Assembly: GCA_001801425.1 (NCBI GenBank) | Contig: MGXR01000006.1 | Location: 305,873 to 369,872, forward strand | DNA: 64,000 bases | Source of the DNA: Gammaproteobacteria bacterium RIFCSPHIGHO2_02_FULL_42_43 | GTDB lineage: Bacteria; Pseudomonadota; Gammaproteobacteria; Coxiellales; Coxiellaceae | Reading direction: 5' to 3' | Shown: positions 17,439-28,149 of the stretch, piece after piece | How the letters are laid out: each line of letters opens with the position of its first letter | Position numbering within the stretch: the first letter of the stretch is position 1 | Notes under the pieces: model-generated | What the model saw: the letters and a program-made list of their open reading frames with translations, nothing else | What the model was told of the DNA's origin: nothing | The model's database searches: none | Position numbers and translations under genes: made by a program

Positions 17439-18770
17439 GTGTTGCATGCACATTGTGAGCAATGGCTAGCAACACAATCAAAACAAATTCAAGCGTGGGT
17501 GCGTGTTTCCCAATTTAAAGCAAAATCTGGAAGTGTTTGTTTGTTGCCTGATTCAAAAGGTAATTTACAAACCGTTTTATTGGGATTGCGTGATGCAGAT
17601 GATTTTCACGCGTTTGGCGCATTGCCAGCAGTATTGCCCAAAGGCGTTTACACAATCGCAACGCATTTTGCATTTTCGGAATCGCAATTGACATTGGCAG
17701 CGTTGGGTTGGGGTTTGGGTGCGTATCAATTTTCTGCTTATAAAAAAGTAACGCCGCGTTTGGCGCAATTATTATTACCTAAATCGGTGGATGCAAAATG
17801 GCTGACACATTGTTTATCCGCAATTACTTTGGCACGTGATTTGATTAACACACCTGCGGAAGACATGGGGCCAGAAGCATTGGAAAATGCAGTTGCTTCA
17901 GTTGCCAAACAATTTTCGGCAAGTTGTCACGTGATTCGTGGTGAAAAATTATTGAAAGAAAATTATCCCGCAATTTATACCGTCGGTCGCGCGAGTCCGC
18001 GTGAACCGCGCGTGATGGATGTGCGCTGGGGAAAAAATAAAAATGCACCAAAAATTACGTTGGTTGGCAAAGGCGTTTGTTTTGACACCGGTGGATTAGA
18101 TTTAAAAACATCGTCAGGCATGCTGCTCATGAAAAAAGATATGGCGGGCAGCGCGATGATGTTAGCATTATCCTATTTAATTATGTCGCAAGCATTGCCC
18201 GTGCAATTGCGTTTGTTGATTGGTGCTGCAGACAATGCTGTTTCAGGAAACAGTTATCGTCCCGGCGATATTATCAAAACACGTTCAGGCAAAACTGTTG
18301 AGATTACAAATACCGATGCAGAAGGGCGTTTGGTGTTGTGTGATTTGTTGACGGAAGCGTGTGCTGAAAAACCTGATGTGATTATCGATTTTGCAACACT
18401 CACTGGAGCCGCACGGGTGGCACTCGGCGAAGATTTACCAGCGTTGTATGCACAACCGCAATCATTTGCTGATAATTTATTGCAATGCGCTGCGAATGTG
18501 AATGATCCGCTGTGGCAAATGCCACTGGTGGCGCGCTACCAAGAAAAATTAAAAAGTGACATTGCCGATATGAGTAATGCGTCAGAGTCACCGTGGGGTG
18601 GTTCAATTACTGCGGCACTATTTTTGCAGAATTTTATCAAAGGAGATGTTGCGTGGGCGCATGTAGATGTGCCTGCGTGGAATTTTAAAACCCAACCTGC
18701 GCGTCCTGCAGGCGCTGATGTTTTTGGTGTGCGAGCGATGTTTGAGTATATTCGAACAATGGTTGAGTGA
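17439..18770 (+). CDS. M17-family leucyl aminopeptidase
   Basis: 443 residues. A cytosolic metallopeptidase that removes N-terminal residues from peptides. The two-metal site is seen in VGKGVCFDTGGLDLK, MKKDMAGSA and the NTDAEGRLVL signature. The only usual start codon in frame is the GTG at 17439. The frame stays open upstream to the miaB start region and an ATT at 17424 could be used, so the N-terminus is uncertain. It is followed after three bases by the GH18 gene. Confidence 0.9.
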   Translation: MLHAHCEQWLATQSKQIQAWVRVSQFKAKSGSVCLLPDSKGNLQTVLLGLRDADDFHAFGALPAVLPKGVYTIATHFAFSESQLTLAALGWGLGAYQFSAYKKVTPRLAQLLLPKSVDAKWLTHCLSAITLARDLINTPAEDMGPEALENAVASVAKQFSASCHVIRGEKLLKENYPAIYTVGRASPREPRVMDVRWGKNKNAPKITLVGKGVCFDTGGLDLKTSSGMLLMKKDMAGSAMMLALSYLIMSQALPVQLRLLIGAADNAVSGNSYRPGDIIKTRSGKTVEITNTDAEGRLVLCDLLTEACAEKPDVIIDFATLTGAARVALGEDLPALYAQPQSFADNLLQCAANVNDPLWQMPLVARYQEKLKSDIADMSNASESPWGGSITAALFLQNFIKGDVAWAHVDVPAWNFKTQPARPAGADVFGVRAMFEYIRTMVE

Positions 18771-18773
18771 TGC

Positions 18774-19634
18774 ATGAAGCGCTGCTTATTTTTTTTATGT
18801 TTTCTAGGGATGGTTAATGCTGCAATTGCAACGCCTATTATCGCGACTTATTTTGGTATTTGGGACAAAGCACATTGGGCAGATCGTTTTCGTACTGACA
18901 CACCTTTTCAAAAAATAAATCGTTTGTATATTGCCTTTGGAAAAATTGTTAAAGATAACTCAGGACATTTTTCGATTGCGTTTGATGGCTCGGAATCGCA
19001 CGCGGAAGATATAATCGCACGCATGAAAAAAGATAATCCCAGCGCGCAACTGTTTTTGACTGTGGGTGGTAATGGTGGAGCTGATTCTTACGGTGGTGCT
19101 GCTAACGATTCACAATTTGCAGGTCACGTGTTGCATTTTTTAGACGAATATGATTTGGATGGATTTGATATTGATTGGGAAAACGATTTAAATAAAAAAG
19201 ATTTAAATAACTTGGTTACACAATTATTTTCCGTGTTACATGCGCATCAAAAGCAATTAACGTTGGATGTGTGGCCATTTCCTAATTCCACTTACGATAT
19301 GAAAACACTGAGTAATCATTTAGACGAGATTAATATTATGTCATATGGTACGGGCATTAATTTAAGCGAATGTGTTGGCATGTATGCGCGACGCGGATTT
19401 CCAAAAAATAAAATGATTGGTGGCATCGAAACCGAAACGAATTACGATCAAAATGGCGGTGTCACTGACACGTTGGGTGAGAATGGCACAATTGCAAAAA
19501 AAGCAGCAACTGCCGCCAAAGAAGGTTTAGCGGGTATGATGTCTTGGCGTTTAGATAACGATTATGCGCCTGAAGATCGTTTATATTATCCAACTTATCA
19601 AGGTGCGGTTGCGTTGCATCAGGATTCGCAATAA
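18774..19634 (+). CDS. Secreted glycoside hydrolase family 18 protein (chitinase-like)
   Basis: 286 residues with a signal peptide (about 1-19, ending AIA). The GH18 signature DGFDIDWE lies at 129-136 with the acid/base Glu at 136, and LFLTVGGNGG is the second conserved barrel strand. Such enzymes cut chitin or N-glycan cores using substrate-assisted catalysis. No carbohydrate-binding domain is present, so it is a bare catalytic barrel of small size. A dispersed repeat begins seven bases after the stop. Confidence 0.85.
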   Translation: MKRCLFFLCFLGMVNAAIATPIIATYFGIWDKAHWADRFRTDTPFQKINRLYIAFGKIVKDNSGHFSIAFDGSESHAEDIIARMKKDNPSAQLFLTVGGNGGADSYGGAANDSQFAGHVLHFLDEYDLDGFDIDWENDLNKKDLNNLVTQLFSVLHAHQKQLTLDVWPFPNSTYDMKTLSNHLDEINIMSYGTGINLSECVGMYARRGFPKNKMIGGIETETNYDQNGGVTDTLGENGTIAKKAATAAKEGLAGMMSWRLDNDYAPEDRLYYPTYQGAVALHQDSQ

Positions 19635-19640
19635 TATATC

Positions 19641-19703
19641 GGAGCCGCGAACGTGAGTGAGCGGTAATAAAAAAGATCTGAGCCGCGCGCGTAAGCAAGC
19701 GGG
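19641..19703. repeat. Two copies of the GAGCCGCG dispersed repeat
   Basis: GGAGCCGCGAACGTGAGTGA and following bases (19641-19664) and a related GAGCCGCGCGCGTAAGCAAG copy (19680-19703) lie between the GH18 gene and fadI. A seven-bp hairpin GATTTGC/GCAAATC follows at 19703. The same family occurs at 25067-25118, 42892-43052 and 43998-44026. Confidence 0.85.
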
Positions 19704-19740
19704 ATTTGCGAAGCAAATCATTTAATAGGGAATCTTCAAC

Positions 19741-21036
19741 ATGACGTTATTCAATCCTTCGCGCTCTGTATTTATTGTCGATGGAGCGCGCACTCCATTT
19801 CTCAAAGCGAAATCCACCCGCGGTCCTTTTTCCGCATCGGATTTAGCGTTGAATGCAGGGCGTACGTTATTATCTCGCCACACATTTTCTCCGACAAAAA
19901 TCGATGAAGTCATTGTGGGTTGCATGATGCCGAGTGAAGATGAAGCGAATATTGCGCGCGTCATCGCATTGCGTTTGGGTTGCGGAAAACATGTGCCTGC
20001 GTGGACGGTGCAACGCAATTGCGCTTCCGGCATGCAAGCACTCGATTGCGCATTCAAAGATATTATGTCGGGTCGTGCGAATTTAGTATTGGCCGGTGGC
20101 ACAGAGGCGATGAGTCGCGCGCCATTATTATTTAAACCCGAGATGGTTAATTGGTTCGGTCGTTTGAATGCGGCGAAATCGTTTGGTGTGAAAGTAAAAA
20201 CGCTTGCACAATTTCGTTTGTCTTTTTTAGTGCCGGTGATTGCATTGTTGCATGGATTGTCTGATCCATTGTGCGGCATGAACATGGGGCAAACCGCAGA
20301 ATTATTAGCGTACCAATTTGGTATTACGCGTCAGGAAATGGATGCGTTCGCATTAGAAAGTCAGCAAAATGCTGCGAAAGCGCAATCCGAAAAACGATTA
20401 TCTGAAATTGCAACGTTGTATGATTACAACGGAAAATTTTATGCGACAGATGAAGGCGTGCGTCAAGATACCACGCTCGATAAATTAGCGAAATTAAAAC
20501 CCGTTTTCGATAAACCGTTTGGCATGGTGACCGCGGGAAATAGTTCACAAGTAACTGATGGCGCGGCATTGCTTTTATTGGCGAGCGAACAAGCAGTCGA
20601 TCAATTGAAATTACCCGTGCTTGCAAAAATTGTAGATACTGAATGGGCTGCGCTGTCTCCTGACGTGATGGGTTTGGGGCCAGCATTTTCTGCGGCGAAC
20701 TTAATGAAAAAGTATAATTTGAGAATGTCAGATATTGATTATTGGGAAATTAATGAAGCGTTCGCAGCGCAGGTGATTGCATGTTTGAAAGCGTGGGAAT
20801 CCCAGGAGTTTTGTCAGAAACAATTGGGCTTGGTGAATGCACTCGGCTCTTTGGATCGCTCGCGCTTGAATGTGGATGGCGGCGCGATTGCCATGGGTCA
20901 TCCAGTAGGCGCTACTGGTGCGCGCTTGGCATTACACATCACTGAGTTACTCAATCGTCACAACGCCAAACGCGGTATCGCAACATTGTGTATTGGTGGT
21001 GGGCAGGGTGGCGCGATGTTAATTGAGAGGACATAA
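19741..21036 (+). CDS. fadI: Acetyl-CoA C-acyltransferase (3-ketoacyl-CoA thiolase)
   Basis: 431 residues. It cleaves 3-ketoacyl-CoA with CoA in the last step of beta-oxidation. The acyl-accepting Cys is at 94 (NCASGMQALD). NEAFAAQ, MGHPVGATG and the second catalytic Cys in CIGGGQGG are present. Length and the upstream position relative to the multifunctional protein fit FadI rather than FadA. It forms a pair with the next gene. Confidence 0.9.
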   Translation: MTLFNPSRSVFIVDGARTPFLKAKSTRGPFSASDLALNAGRTLLSRHTFSPTKIDEVIVGCMMPSEDEANIARVIALRLGCGKHVPAWTVQRNCASGMQALDCAFKDIMSGRANLVLAGGTEAMSRAPLLFKPEMVNWFGRLNAAKSFGVKVKTLAQFRLSFLVPVIALLHGLSDPLCGMNMGQTAELLAYQFGITRQEMDAFALESQQNAAKAQSEKRLSEIATLYDYNGKFYATDEGVRQDTTLDKLAKLKPVFDKPFGMVTAGNSSQVTDGAALLLLASEQAVDQLKLPVLAKIVDTEWAALSPDVMGLGPAFSAANLMKKYNLRMSDIDYWEINEAFAAQVIACLKAWESQEFCQKQLGLVNALGSLDRSRLNVDGGAIAMGHPVGATGARLALHITELLNRHNAKRGIATLCIGGGQGGAMLIERT

Positions 21037-21117
21037 AATGGGCGCAGAAGCACGCGCGTAGTGTTGCAAAGCAACACGGAGCAAGTGCATGCAACGGCAC
21101 AATTTAGGAACGTTATC

Positions 21118-23175
21118 ATGAACCAATATCAACACTTCAAATTCAACACCGATCAAAATAATATTTTGTGGCTCATCATTGATCGCAAAGATGCATCGGT
21201 CAATTCACTGAGCCGAGAAGTGTTTGATGAATTGAACGAGATAGTAGATGACATTCGCGCGCAAAAACCTGCTGGTGTAATTATTGCTTCCGGAAAAAAG
21301 AAAGGATTTATTGCAGGCGCTGATATTTCGCAATTCACGCATTTAAAAACCAAGGGTGAAGCGTTTGATTTAATTCGTCAAGCGCAATTGGTTTTAGATA
21401 AATTAGCAGCGTTGCCCATGCCGACGTTGGCATTGATTAAAGGATTTTGTTTGGGCGGCGGTTTGGAATTAGCGTTAGCATGTCGTTATCGCATCGCTGC
21501 CGATACAGATGACACTAAAATTGGTTTGCCCGAAATTAAATTGGGCATTCATCCGGGCTGGGGTGGCACGGTGCGTTTACCCAATTTAATTGGTCCTGTT
21601 GAAGCGATGAAAATGATTTTGCCGGGTGCAGCGTATCCTGCGAGAAAGTGCAAAAAATTAGGCATTGTGGATTACGCTGTGCCAGAGCGCATGCTTGAGC
21701 GCGCTGCCGTTGCGACCGTTTTGAAAAAACCCAAGCGGCACAAACCCGGTATTGTTTCAACGTTGTTGCAGTTGCCGTTTATTCGTCCGTTACTGGGAAA
21801 ATTATTTTATCGCAATTTAGCAGCGCAAAAAGTCAATAAAAAACATTATCCCGCACCGTTTGCAGTGGTGCGCAATTGGGTGCGTGATGGTGCATGCGGC
21901 AATGCCATGGAAAATGAAGCGCATTCTATTGCGGAGCTGATGTTGTCGCCAACCGCGCGCAATTTAGTTCGCATTTTTTTCTTGCAAGACAAGATGAAAG
22001 GATTGGCAAAGCATGGTACCGAAAAAATAGGTACCGTGCACGTGATTGGCGCGGGTACGATGGGTGGCGACATCGCTGCATGGTGTGCATTGCGCGGGCT
22101 TCGCGTGACATTGCAAGATCAATCGCCTGAAAAAATTGCGCCCGCGATTAAACGTGCCTGCAAATTATTTCAAAAAAAATTGCGTGTGTCGCGGCTGGTG
22201 CAAGCTGCGATGGATCGATTACAGCCCGATGAAAATGGATATGGCATATCAAAAGCCGATTTGATTATTGAAGCAGTGTTTGAAAATTTAAGTGTGAAGC
22301 AAGCCATTTTTCATGATGTTGAAACTAAAGCGAAACCCGCGGCGATTCTTGCTACCAATACCTCAAGTATCCCATTAGAAGAAATCGCTACGACACTGAA
22401 AAATCCACAACGTTTGGTCGGCATACACTTTTTTAATCCCGTGGATAAAATGCCGTTGATTGAAGTGGTGTGCGGAGAGCAAACAGCAGATGCCACCATT
22501 CAAAACGCCGCAGCGTTTGTGGGCGCGATTGGTCGCTTTCCGTTGCCAGTGGCAAGTCATCCCGGATTTTTGGTTAATCGTGTGTTGATGCCTTATCTTA
22601 TGGAAGCCATGACGTTATTTGAAGAAGGAATTCCGGCGTCGGTGATTGATCGCGCGGCGGTGGAATTTGGTATGCCCATGGGTCCGATGGCGCTCGCTGA
22701 TAAAGTAGGCTTGGATGTGTGTTTGTCAGTCGCTGATAATTTGTCACAGCATTTTGGCGGCAAGGTGCCTGAACGATTGAAAACCATGGTCAAGAATGGC
22801 CAGCTTGGCGTGAAATCGGGTCGCGGTTTTTATCGCTATCGTAATGGAAAAGCAATTCGATTGAGGATACCTTCAAAGATTTCAGCTTCACCAGATTTGC
22901 CCGATAGAATGATTTTGCGTATGGTGAATGAAGCAGTGGCTTGTTTGTTTGAAGGCATTGTGACTGACGTGGATTTGTTGGATGGTGGTATGATTTTTGG
23001 GACGGGTTTTGCGCCATTTCGTGGCGGCCCCATTCAATATGCGAGAACACGTGGTATTAAAGCGGTTATCGCGCGATTGGATGTGTTGGCAAAACAATAC
23101 GGCGATCGCTTTAAACCAACCGAGGGTTGGCAGCAGCTGATGTCGATTGTTTCTGAATCGCAGATAGGTGCGTAA
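21118..23175 (+). CDS. fadJ: Fatty-acid oxidation multifunctional protein (enoyl-CoA hydratase/3-hydroxyacyl-CoA dehydrogenase)
   Basis: 685 residues from the ATG at 21118; a GTG at 21061 would add 19 residues encoded by repeat-like intergenic DNA. The N-terminal crotonase domain hydrates enoyl-CoA (FIAGADISQF oxyanion loop, GGGLELALACRYR). The C-terminal dehydrogenase has the NAD motif VIGAGTMGGDIA and HFFNPVDKMPLIEVV. It forms the beta-oxidation complex with the thiolase. The gap from fadI holds a small hairpin (GTTGC AAA GCAAC). Confidence 0.93.
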   Translation: MNQYQHFKFNTDQNNILWLIIDRKDASVNSLSREVFDELNEIVDDIRAQKPAGVIIASGKKKGFIAGADISQFTHLKTKGEAFDLIRQAQLVLDKLAALPMPTLALIKGFCLGGGLELALACRYRIAADTDDTKIGLPEIKLGIHPGWGGTVRLPNLIGPVEAMKMILPGAAYPARKCKKLGIVDYAVPERMLERAAVATVLKKPKRHKPGIVSTLLQLPFIRPLLGKLFYRNLAAQKVNKKHYPAPFAVVRNWVRDGACGNAMENEAHSIAELMLSPTARNLVRIFFLQDKMKGLAKHGTEKIGTVHVIGAGTMGGDIAAWCALRGLRVTLQDQSPEKIAPAIKRACKLFQKKLRVSRLVQAAMDRLQPDENGYGISKADLIIEAVFENLSVKQAIFHDVETKAKPAAILATNTSSIPLEEIATTLKNPQRLVGIHFFNPVDKMPLIEVVCGEQTADATIQNAAAFVGAIGRFPLPVASHPGFLVNRVLMPYLMEAMTLFEEGIPASVIDRAAVEFGMPMGPMALADKVGLDVCLSVADNLSQHFGGKVPERLKTMVKNGQLGVKSGRGFYRYRNGKAIRLRIPSKISASPDLPDRMILRMVNEAVACLFEGIVTDVDLLDGGMIFGTGFAPFRGGPIQYARTRGIKAVIARLDVLAKQYGDRFKPTEGWQQLMSIVSESQIGA

Positions 23176-23176
23176 C

Positions 23177-23929
23177 ATGAATTATTATCCTAACCAGGAA
23201 ATTGGCATTACCACTTTATTTGGAAAATCGCTTCGCCTACATTATTTAACGCTAAAACATTCTATTTTGTGCATTGCGTTGATCACCATCGTGAAATTTT
23301 TGGCTGTTTGCGCGAGTAATGCGGTGGAGAGTGGTTTTCTGCATTGGTTATTCGCAATCATTACTGCTTTTTTTGTCGTTTACTTTTTTTCGATGGCGTT
23401 GTACGCAACGCATCACGCATTTTTGGATTCCCCAAAATCTTTTTTGGAAAGCGCGCAATCGATTTGGCAGAATAAAATTGTTATTTACAGCGTATTTTGG
23501 CTTTATGTGGTCGGCATGTTTGTTGTGTATTATGCGTTAAAGTTTGTGCTTGAAGGGTTGATGTATTTATTTCATGAACCCACGCATCTTCAAGGGGTGA
23601 TTTTAATTATCTGCACGGCATTTTTGTTAGTTTACGTGGCGATTTTTTATTTTTCCTATCCACTGTCAGTGATTGAGCATGATTCCATATTTTCTGCTGT
23701 TCAAGACAGCATGCTGTTGTCAGAAAAAAACAAATCGGGGGTGCTGGTTTCCCTGATGATTCTGTTTTTGATCGTGTTGCTGGCATCGCCTGGTACCATG
23801 CACGAATATTTTTTATCCGCTTATCATTTGGATGGGGTATTTGATTTTGTGCTTTTCTGCGTCGGCATTCCGCTTTACATCAATCTGCTTTTGTTGACGA
23901 TTCATGATACGCAGCTACAAGTTCAGTAG
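23177..23929 (+). CDS. Hypothetical membrane protein with about six helices
   Basis: 250 residues from the ATG at 23177, which has AGGTG before it; a GTG at 23168 would add three residues. Hydrophobic segments lie near residues 32-50, 55-78, 102-122, 137-158, 190-208 and 220-240. I recognise no signature; the topology resembles uncharacterised Legionella/Coxiella membrane proteins. It follows fadJ by one base, so it may share its transcript. Confidence 0.7.
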   Translation: MNYYPNQEIGITTLFGKSLRLHYLTLKHSILCIALITIVKFLAVCASNAVESGFLHWLFAIITAFFVVYFFSMALYATHHAFLDSPKSFLESAQSIWQNKIVIYSVFWLYVVGMFVVYYALKFVLEGLMYLFHEPTHLQGVILIICTAFLLVYVAIFYFSYPLSVIEHDSIFSAVQDSMLLSEKNKSGVLVSLMILFLIVLLASPGTMHEYFLSAYHLDGVFDFVLFCVGIPLYINLLLLTIHDTQLQVQ

Positions 23930-24001
23930 TTCATCCCCCCTAGTATTATATTTCCTGACTTTATGGAATAATGTCGCAGATATTATTATGGGAGCAGGGA
24001 T

Positions 24002-25057
24002 ATGACAACAGATGATAAAAGCAAAGCATTGAGTGCGGCACTTGCGCAAATTGAAAAGCAATTTGGTCGCGGCGCGGTGATGCGTTTGGGTGACGATGGT
24101 CAGGCTATTAAAGACATTGATGTAATTTCGACGGGTTCCTTGGCGCTCGACAGCGCTCTTGGCGTTGGCGGATTGCCGCGCGGGCGTGTGGTTGAAATTT
24201 ATGGTCCCGAATCTTCCGGTAAAACGACGTTAACCTTGCAGACCATCGCCGCTTGCCAAAAAGCGGGTGGGACAGCCGCATTTGTTGACGCAGAGCACGC
24301 ATTGGATCCTATCTATGCTGAAAAAATTGGAGTTGATGTAAAAAAATTGCTGGTGTCGCAGCCGGATACGGGCGAACAAGCGTTGGAAATTACAGATATG
24401 TTGGTGCGATCCAGCGCCGTTGATATGGTGGTGGTTGATTCCGTTGCGGCGTTAACGCCGCGCGCGGAAATTGAAGGCGAGATGGGCGATTCGCACATGG
24501 GGTTGCAGGCACGTTTGATGTCGCAAGCGCTTCGCAAATTAACAGCCAACATTAAAAAATCGAATACGCTGGTTATTTTTATTAATCAGATTCGCATGAA
24601 GATCGGCGTCATGTTTGGTAATCCAGAAACGACGACAGGCGGAAATGCACTGAAGTTTTATGCTTCGGTGCGTTTAGATATTCGTCGTACGGGCGCCATC
24701 AAAAAAGGCGAAGAAATTTTGGGTAATGAGACGCGCGTGAAAGTCGTCAAAAATAAAGTGGCTCCGCCATTTCGTCAAGTGGATTTTGAAATTTTATATG
24801 GCCATGGTATTTCGCGCGAAGGCGAGCTTGTTGATTTGGGTGTTGCGAATAATTTGGTTGAGAAGTCGGGCGCTTGGTACACCTATCAAGGCACGCGCAT
24901 TGGGCAAGGCAAAGATAATGCACGCGATTATTTAAAAGAAAACACGAAAATAGCCGACGAGCTAGAAAAAAAATTACGCGAAATTTTAATTAAAAAACCC
25001 GCAGGCATTGCCGCCGCCAAAGCAACGATCGTTGAAGAGGAGTTTGTGGAGGCATAA
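24002..25057 (+). CDS. recA: RecA recombinase
   Basis: 351 residues. It forms filaments on single-stranded DNA and drives strand exchange. GPESSGKTT is the Walker A motif, and [14 protein letters not shown] plus loop L2 ([16 protein letters not shown]) are typical. GGGAGCAGGGAT precedes the ATG. I find no CTG-N10-CAG operator in the 72-base gap upstream, so LexA control is not evident; Legionella and Coxiella are known to lack LexA. Confidence 0.98.
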   Translation: MTTDDKSKALSAALAQIEKQFGRGAVMRLGDDGQAIKDIDVISTGSLALDSALGVGGLPRGRVVEIYGPESSGKTTLTLQTIAACQKAGGTAAFVDAEHALDPIYAEKIGVDVKKLLVSQPDTGEQALEITDMLVRSSAVDMVVVDSVAALTPRAEIEGEMGDSHMGLQARLMSQALRKLTANIKKSNTLVIFINQIRMKIGVMFGNPETTTGGNALKFYASVRLDIRRTGAIKKGEEILGNETRVKVVKNKVAPPFRQVDFEILYGHGISREGELVDLGVANNLVEKSGAWYTYQGTRIGQGKDNARDYLKENTKIADELEKKLREILIKKPAGIAAAKATIVEEEFVEA

Positions 25058-25066
25058 ATAAGCAAA

Positions 25067-25118
25067 GAGCCGCGCGCGTTAGCAAGCGATATTTTCTTTT
25101 GCCGCGCGCGTTAGCAGG
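25067..25118. repeat. Two copies of the GAGCCGCG dispersed repeat between recA and recX
   Basis: GAGCCGCGCGCGTTAGCAAG and next bases (25067-25088), and a shorter GCCGCGCGCGTTAGCAGG (25101-25118). They fill most of the 77-base recA-recX gap. Same family as at 19.6, 42.9 and 44.0 kb. Confidence 0.85.
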
Positions 25119-25134
25119 TTGGTGAGTTGAAATC

Positions 25135-25527
25135 ATGCGCAAAAAAGCAATCCAATTGTTGACTCGTCGCGAGCACTCTCGTCAAGAGTTAACACAAAAG
25201 TTGCTGTTGAAAAATTATCCGCGTAGCGAGATTGATGAATTGCTTGACGCATTGGCGAAAGAGAATTTGCAAAGTGATTTTCGTTTTGCAACTACTTATG
25301 TGGAATCTCGAATTGCCGCAGGCTTTGGCCCCGTACGCATTTCGTTAGAATTAGAAGCTAAAGGTATTTCGGATTTAATGATTAAAAAAGCAATGGCAGA
25401 AATAGAGGTGAATTGGGAGACGCAATCGCAACGTGCGCGACAAAAAAAATTTAAAGGATCCGTGGAATCCATGCAAAAACAGAATCAATTTTTGGTGCAG
25501 CGTGGTTTTGTGGTAGAAATTGAATGA
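25135..25527 (+). CDS. recX: Regulatory protein RecX
   Basis: 130 residues, all-helical. RecX binds within RecA filaments and limits their growth. [49 protein letters not shown] match the family's three-helix repeats; it is somewhat shorter than the E. coli protein (166). It follows recA and overlaps alaS by four bases (ATGA). Confidence 0.9.
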   Translation: MRKKAIQLLTRREHSRQELTQKLLLKNYPRSEIDELLDALAKENLQSDFRFATTYVESRIAAGFGPVRISLELEAKGISDLMIKKAMAEIEVNWETQSQRARQKKFKGSVESMQKQNQFLVQRGFVVEIE

Positions 25528-28148
25528 ATGCAAAAAAATCTCTGCAAGCTTTTTCCAGTAACGCTATTCGCGCGAGTTTTATCGATTATTTTAAAAAACA
25601 AAAGCACACCGAAGTTTCCAGCAGTTCTTTAATCCCGATCGATGATCAAACACTGCTTTTCACCAACGCTGGTATGGTGCAATTCAAAAATATTTTTTTA
25701 GGATTAGAAAAACGTTCGTATACGCGCGCTGTCAGCGCGCAATGTTGCGTGCGCGCCGGTGGCAAGCACAACGATCTTGAAAATGTGGGTTACACTGCGC
25801 GTCATCACACTTTCTTTGAAATGCTCGGCAATTTTAGTTTCGGTGACTATTTTAAAAAACCAGCTATTCAATTTTCTTGGGACTTTCTAACCAAAAATTT
25901 AAAAATTCCAAAAGAGAAATTATGGATAACCGTATTTCGTGATGATAAAGAAAGTGAAGACATTTGGTTAAATGATATTGGCGTCGATCCCAAGCGGTTT
26001 TCACGTTGCGGCGAAAAAGATAATTTTTGGTCGATGGGTGATACTGGCCCTTGCGGTCCTTGCACAGAAATATTTTACGATCACGGCGAAACTGTTTCTG
26101 GTGGTCCGCCCGGTTCCGTCGATGAATCCGGTGATCGTTACACAGAAATTTGGAATCTCGTGTTTATGCAATTTAATCGCGACATTTCAGGAAAATTATC
26201 ACCATTGCCAAAACCATGTGTTGATACTGGCATGGGGCTGGAGCGTATTGCCGCTGTGATGCAAGGCGTTCACGATAATTTTGACATCGATATTTTTCAA
26301 GCGTTGCTCAACGCATTATCCGTATTGGTTAATTGCAAAGACAAGAAGGCCACAGCAATGCGTGTGATTGTGGATCACATTCGCGCGACCGCATTTTTAA
26401 TTGCTGATGGGGTAACCCCTTCTAACGAAGGACGTGGTTATGTGCTGCGCCGTATTATTCGCCGAGCGGCGCGTTACGGTTTTAAGCTTGGCCAACAAAA
26501 ACCATTCTTTTATCGCATGGTGTTGCCGCTCGTGAAAGAAATGGGTGACGCATATCCACAATTGGCAACGTCGCAATCTCTGATTGAAAAAGTGATAGAA
26601 CAAGAAGAAAAACAATTTTCGAGCACGTTATCCAAAGGCCTTAAAATTTTAGATAAAGAATTAGAAGAATCATCAAAAAAAATTATCAGCGGCAATCTCA
26701 TGTTTCAGCTTTATGATACGTACGGTTTTCCGCCTGATTTAACGATTGATATTGCCAAAGAGCGCGAATTGAAATGGGATATGGAAGGTTTTCAAGTAGC
26801 GATGTCCAAGCAGCGCGAGCAATCACAGCAATTCACGCAATTTAATCGCGATCAAACACAGCAAGTGCACTTAAGTGGAGAAACGCAATTCACAGGTTAT
26901 GAAAAATTGATTGATGAAGGTAAAGTCGTGACATTGCTTCATGATTTTAAGCCAATGTCTAAATTGGAAAAAGGACAAAAGGGCGCGGTTATTTTAGACA
27001 AAACGCCTTTTTATGCAGAATCGGGCGGGCAAATTGGTGATACTGGTTATTTGTATTTTGCGAGCGGCAGTTTTCGTGTGCAAGATACGCAAAAAAAAGG
27101 CGCGGTATTTTTGCATCAAGGTCAGGTGGTGCAGGGAGAATTGCGCAATGGTACTATTGTTCGTGCTGAAGTGGATAGCTCTCGACAAAGCACGCGTTTA
27201 AATCATTCCGCAACCCATTTATTACATGAAGCATTGCGTCGCGTGCTTGGCGAACATGTGATGCAAAAAGGTTCGTTAGTGGAACCCAAGCGATTACGAT
27301 TTGATTTTTCACATCCGCAAGCGCTCACGCAAGATCAAATTTATTCAATTGAGCGTTTAGTGAATCAGCAAATTCGCGCCAACTCTGAATTACACACCGC
27401 TGAAATGGACCTCGATGATGCAAAGAAAAAAGGTGCAATGGCTTTATTTTCTGAAAAATATGCGGATCGTGTGCGCGTGGTGAACATGGGCGATTTTTCT
27501 ACGGAAATTTGTGGTGGCACACACGTAGCGCGCACAGGCGACATCGGATTATTTAAAATTATTACCGAAACGGCGTGTGCTGCTGGTGTGCGGCGTATCG
27601 AAGCTGTAACGGGCGCTGAAGCGTTGTCATGGGTTGAAAAACAAGAACAGCAATTGCAAAAAATTGCGGATGAATTGAAAGTGAGTTCAGAGTTGGTGGT
27701 GGAAAAATTTTCGCAAGTGTTGTCGCAAAACAAACAGCTTGCCAGAGAAATGATGACAGCCAAACAAAAAATGGCAACGCATAGCACCGAAGCGCTTTCT
27801 CAGCAAGCGATCAAAATGGGCGGTTTTCAGGTGTTAATTGCGCAAGTGGCGAGCGCAGATCGCGAAACATTGCGTCATATGGTTGATCAATTCAAGCAGC
27901 AGTTGAGCGAGCCTGTGATTTTGTTGGCGTCAGTGGTAGAAAATCAAGTCGCGTTAGTTGCTTCAGTCGCGCCTTCGTGCCTTTCGATTTTTAAAGCACC
28001 TGATTTGCTGAATGTTGTTGCGATAAAAATTAATGGCAAAGGTGGCGGTCGCCCTGATTTGGCGCAAGGCGGCGGTGATGATGTTGCAGCGCTCCCCGAT
28101 GCATTACAATCTGCGCTTGAGTGGGTTAAAGAAAAAATTAAAATATAA
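25524..28148 (+). CDS. alaS: Alanyl-tRNA synthetase
   Basis: 874 residues, usual length. It charges tRNA-Ala. The class II core has [19 protein letters not shown]. The editing domain has the zinc set [12 protein letters not shown] and [13 protein letters not shown]. The C-terminal domain ends with the [12 protein letters not shown] motif. Start and recX stop overlap as ATGA. Confidence 0.97.
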   Translation: MNAKKSLQAFSSNAIRASFIDYFKKQKHTEVSSSSLIPIDDQTLLFTNAGMVQFKNIFLGLEKRSYTRAVSAQCCVRAGGKHNDLENVGYTARHHTFFEMLGNFSFGDYFKKPAIQFSWDFLTKNLKIPKEKLWITVFRDDKESEDIWLNDIGVDPKRFSRCGEKDNFWSMGDTGPCGPCTEIFYDHGETVSGGPPGSVDESGDRYTEIWNLVFMQFNRDISGKLSPLPKPCVDTGMGLERIAAVMQGVHDNFDIDIFQALLNALSVLVNCKDKKATAMRVIVDHIRATAFLIADGVTPSNEGRGYVLRRIIRRAARYGFKLGQQKPFFYRMVLPLVKEMGDAYPQLATSQSLIEKVIEQEEKQFSSTLSKGLKILDKELEESSKKIISGNLMFQLYDTYGFPPDLTIDIAKERELKWDMEGFQVAMSKQREQSQQFTQFNRDQTQQVHLSGETQFTGYEKLIDEGKVVTLLHDFKPMSKLEKGQKGAVILDKTPFYAESGGQIGDTGYLYFASGSFRVQDTQKKGAVFLHQGQVVQGELRNGTIVRAEVDSSRQSTRLNHSATHLLHEALRRVLGEHVMQKGSLVEPKRLRFDFSHPQALTQDQIYSIERLVNQQIRANSELHTAEMDLDDAKKKGAMALFSEKYADRVRVVNMGDFSTEICGGTHVARTGDIGLFKIITETACAAGVRRIEAVTGAEALSWVEKQEQQLQKIADELKVSSELVVEKFSQVLSQNKQLAREMMTAKQKMATHSTEALSQQAIKMGGFQVLIAQVASADRETLRHMVDQFKQQLSEPVILLASVVENQVALVASVAPSCLSIFKAPDLLNVVAIKINGKGGGRPDLAQGGGDDVAALPDALQSALEWVKEKIKI

Positions 28149-28149
28149 C

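Noticed and set aside
19722..20285. 187-codon minus-strand frame inside fadI
   Set aside because: Shadow of the thiolase gene; low-complexity composition typical of antisense reading.
21061..21117. N-terminal extension of fadJ from the GTG at 21061
   Set aside because: The 19 extra residues come from repeat-like intergenic DNA; the ATG at 21118 matches the family start.
27365..27787. 140-codon minus-strand frame inside alaS
   Set aside because: Antisense to the conserved editing domain of alaS, with no family and no start signal.
28033..28149. N-terminal extension of lysC into alaS
   Set aside because: It reads the alaS end in another frame; aspartate kinases begin at the residues encoded from 28150.
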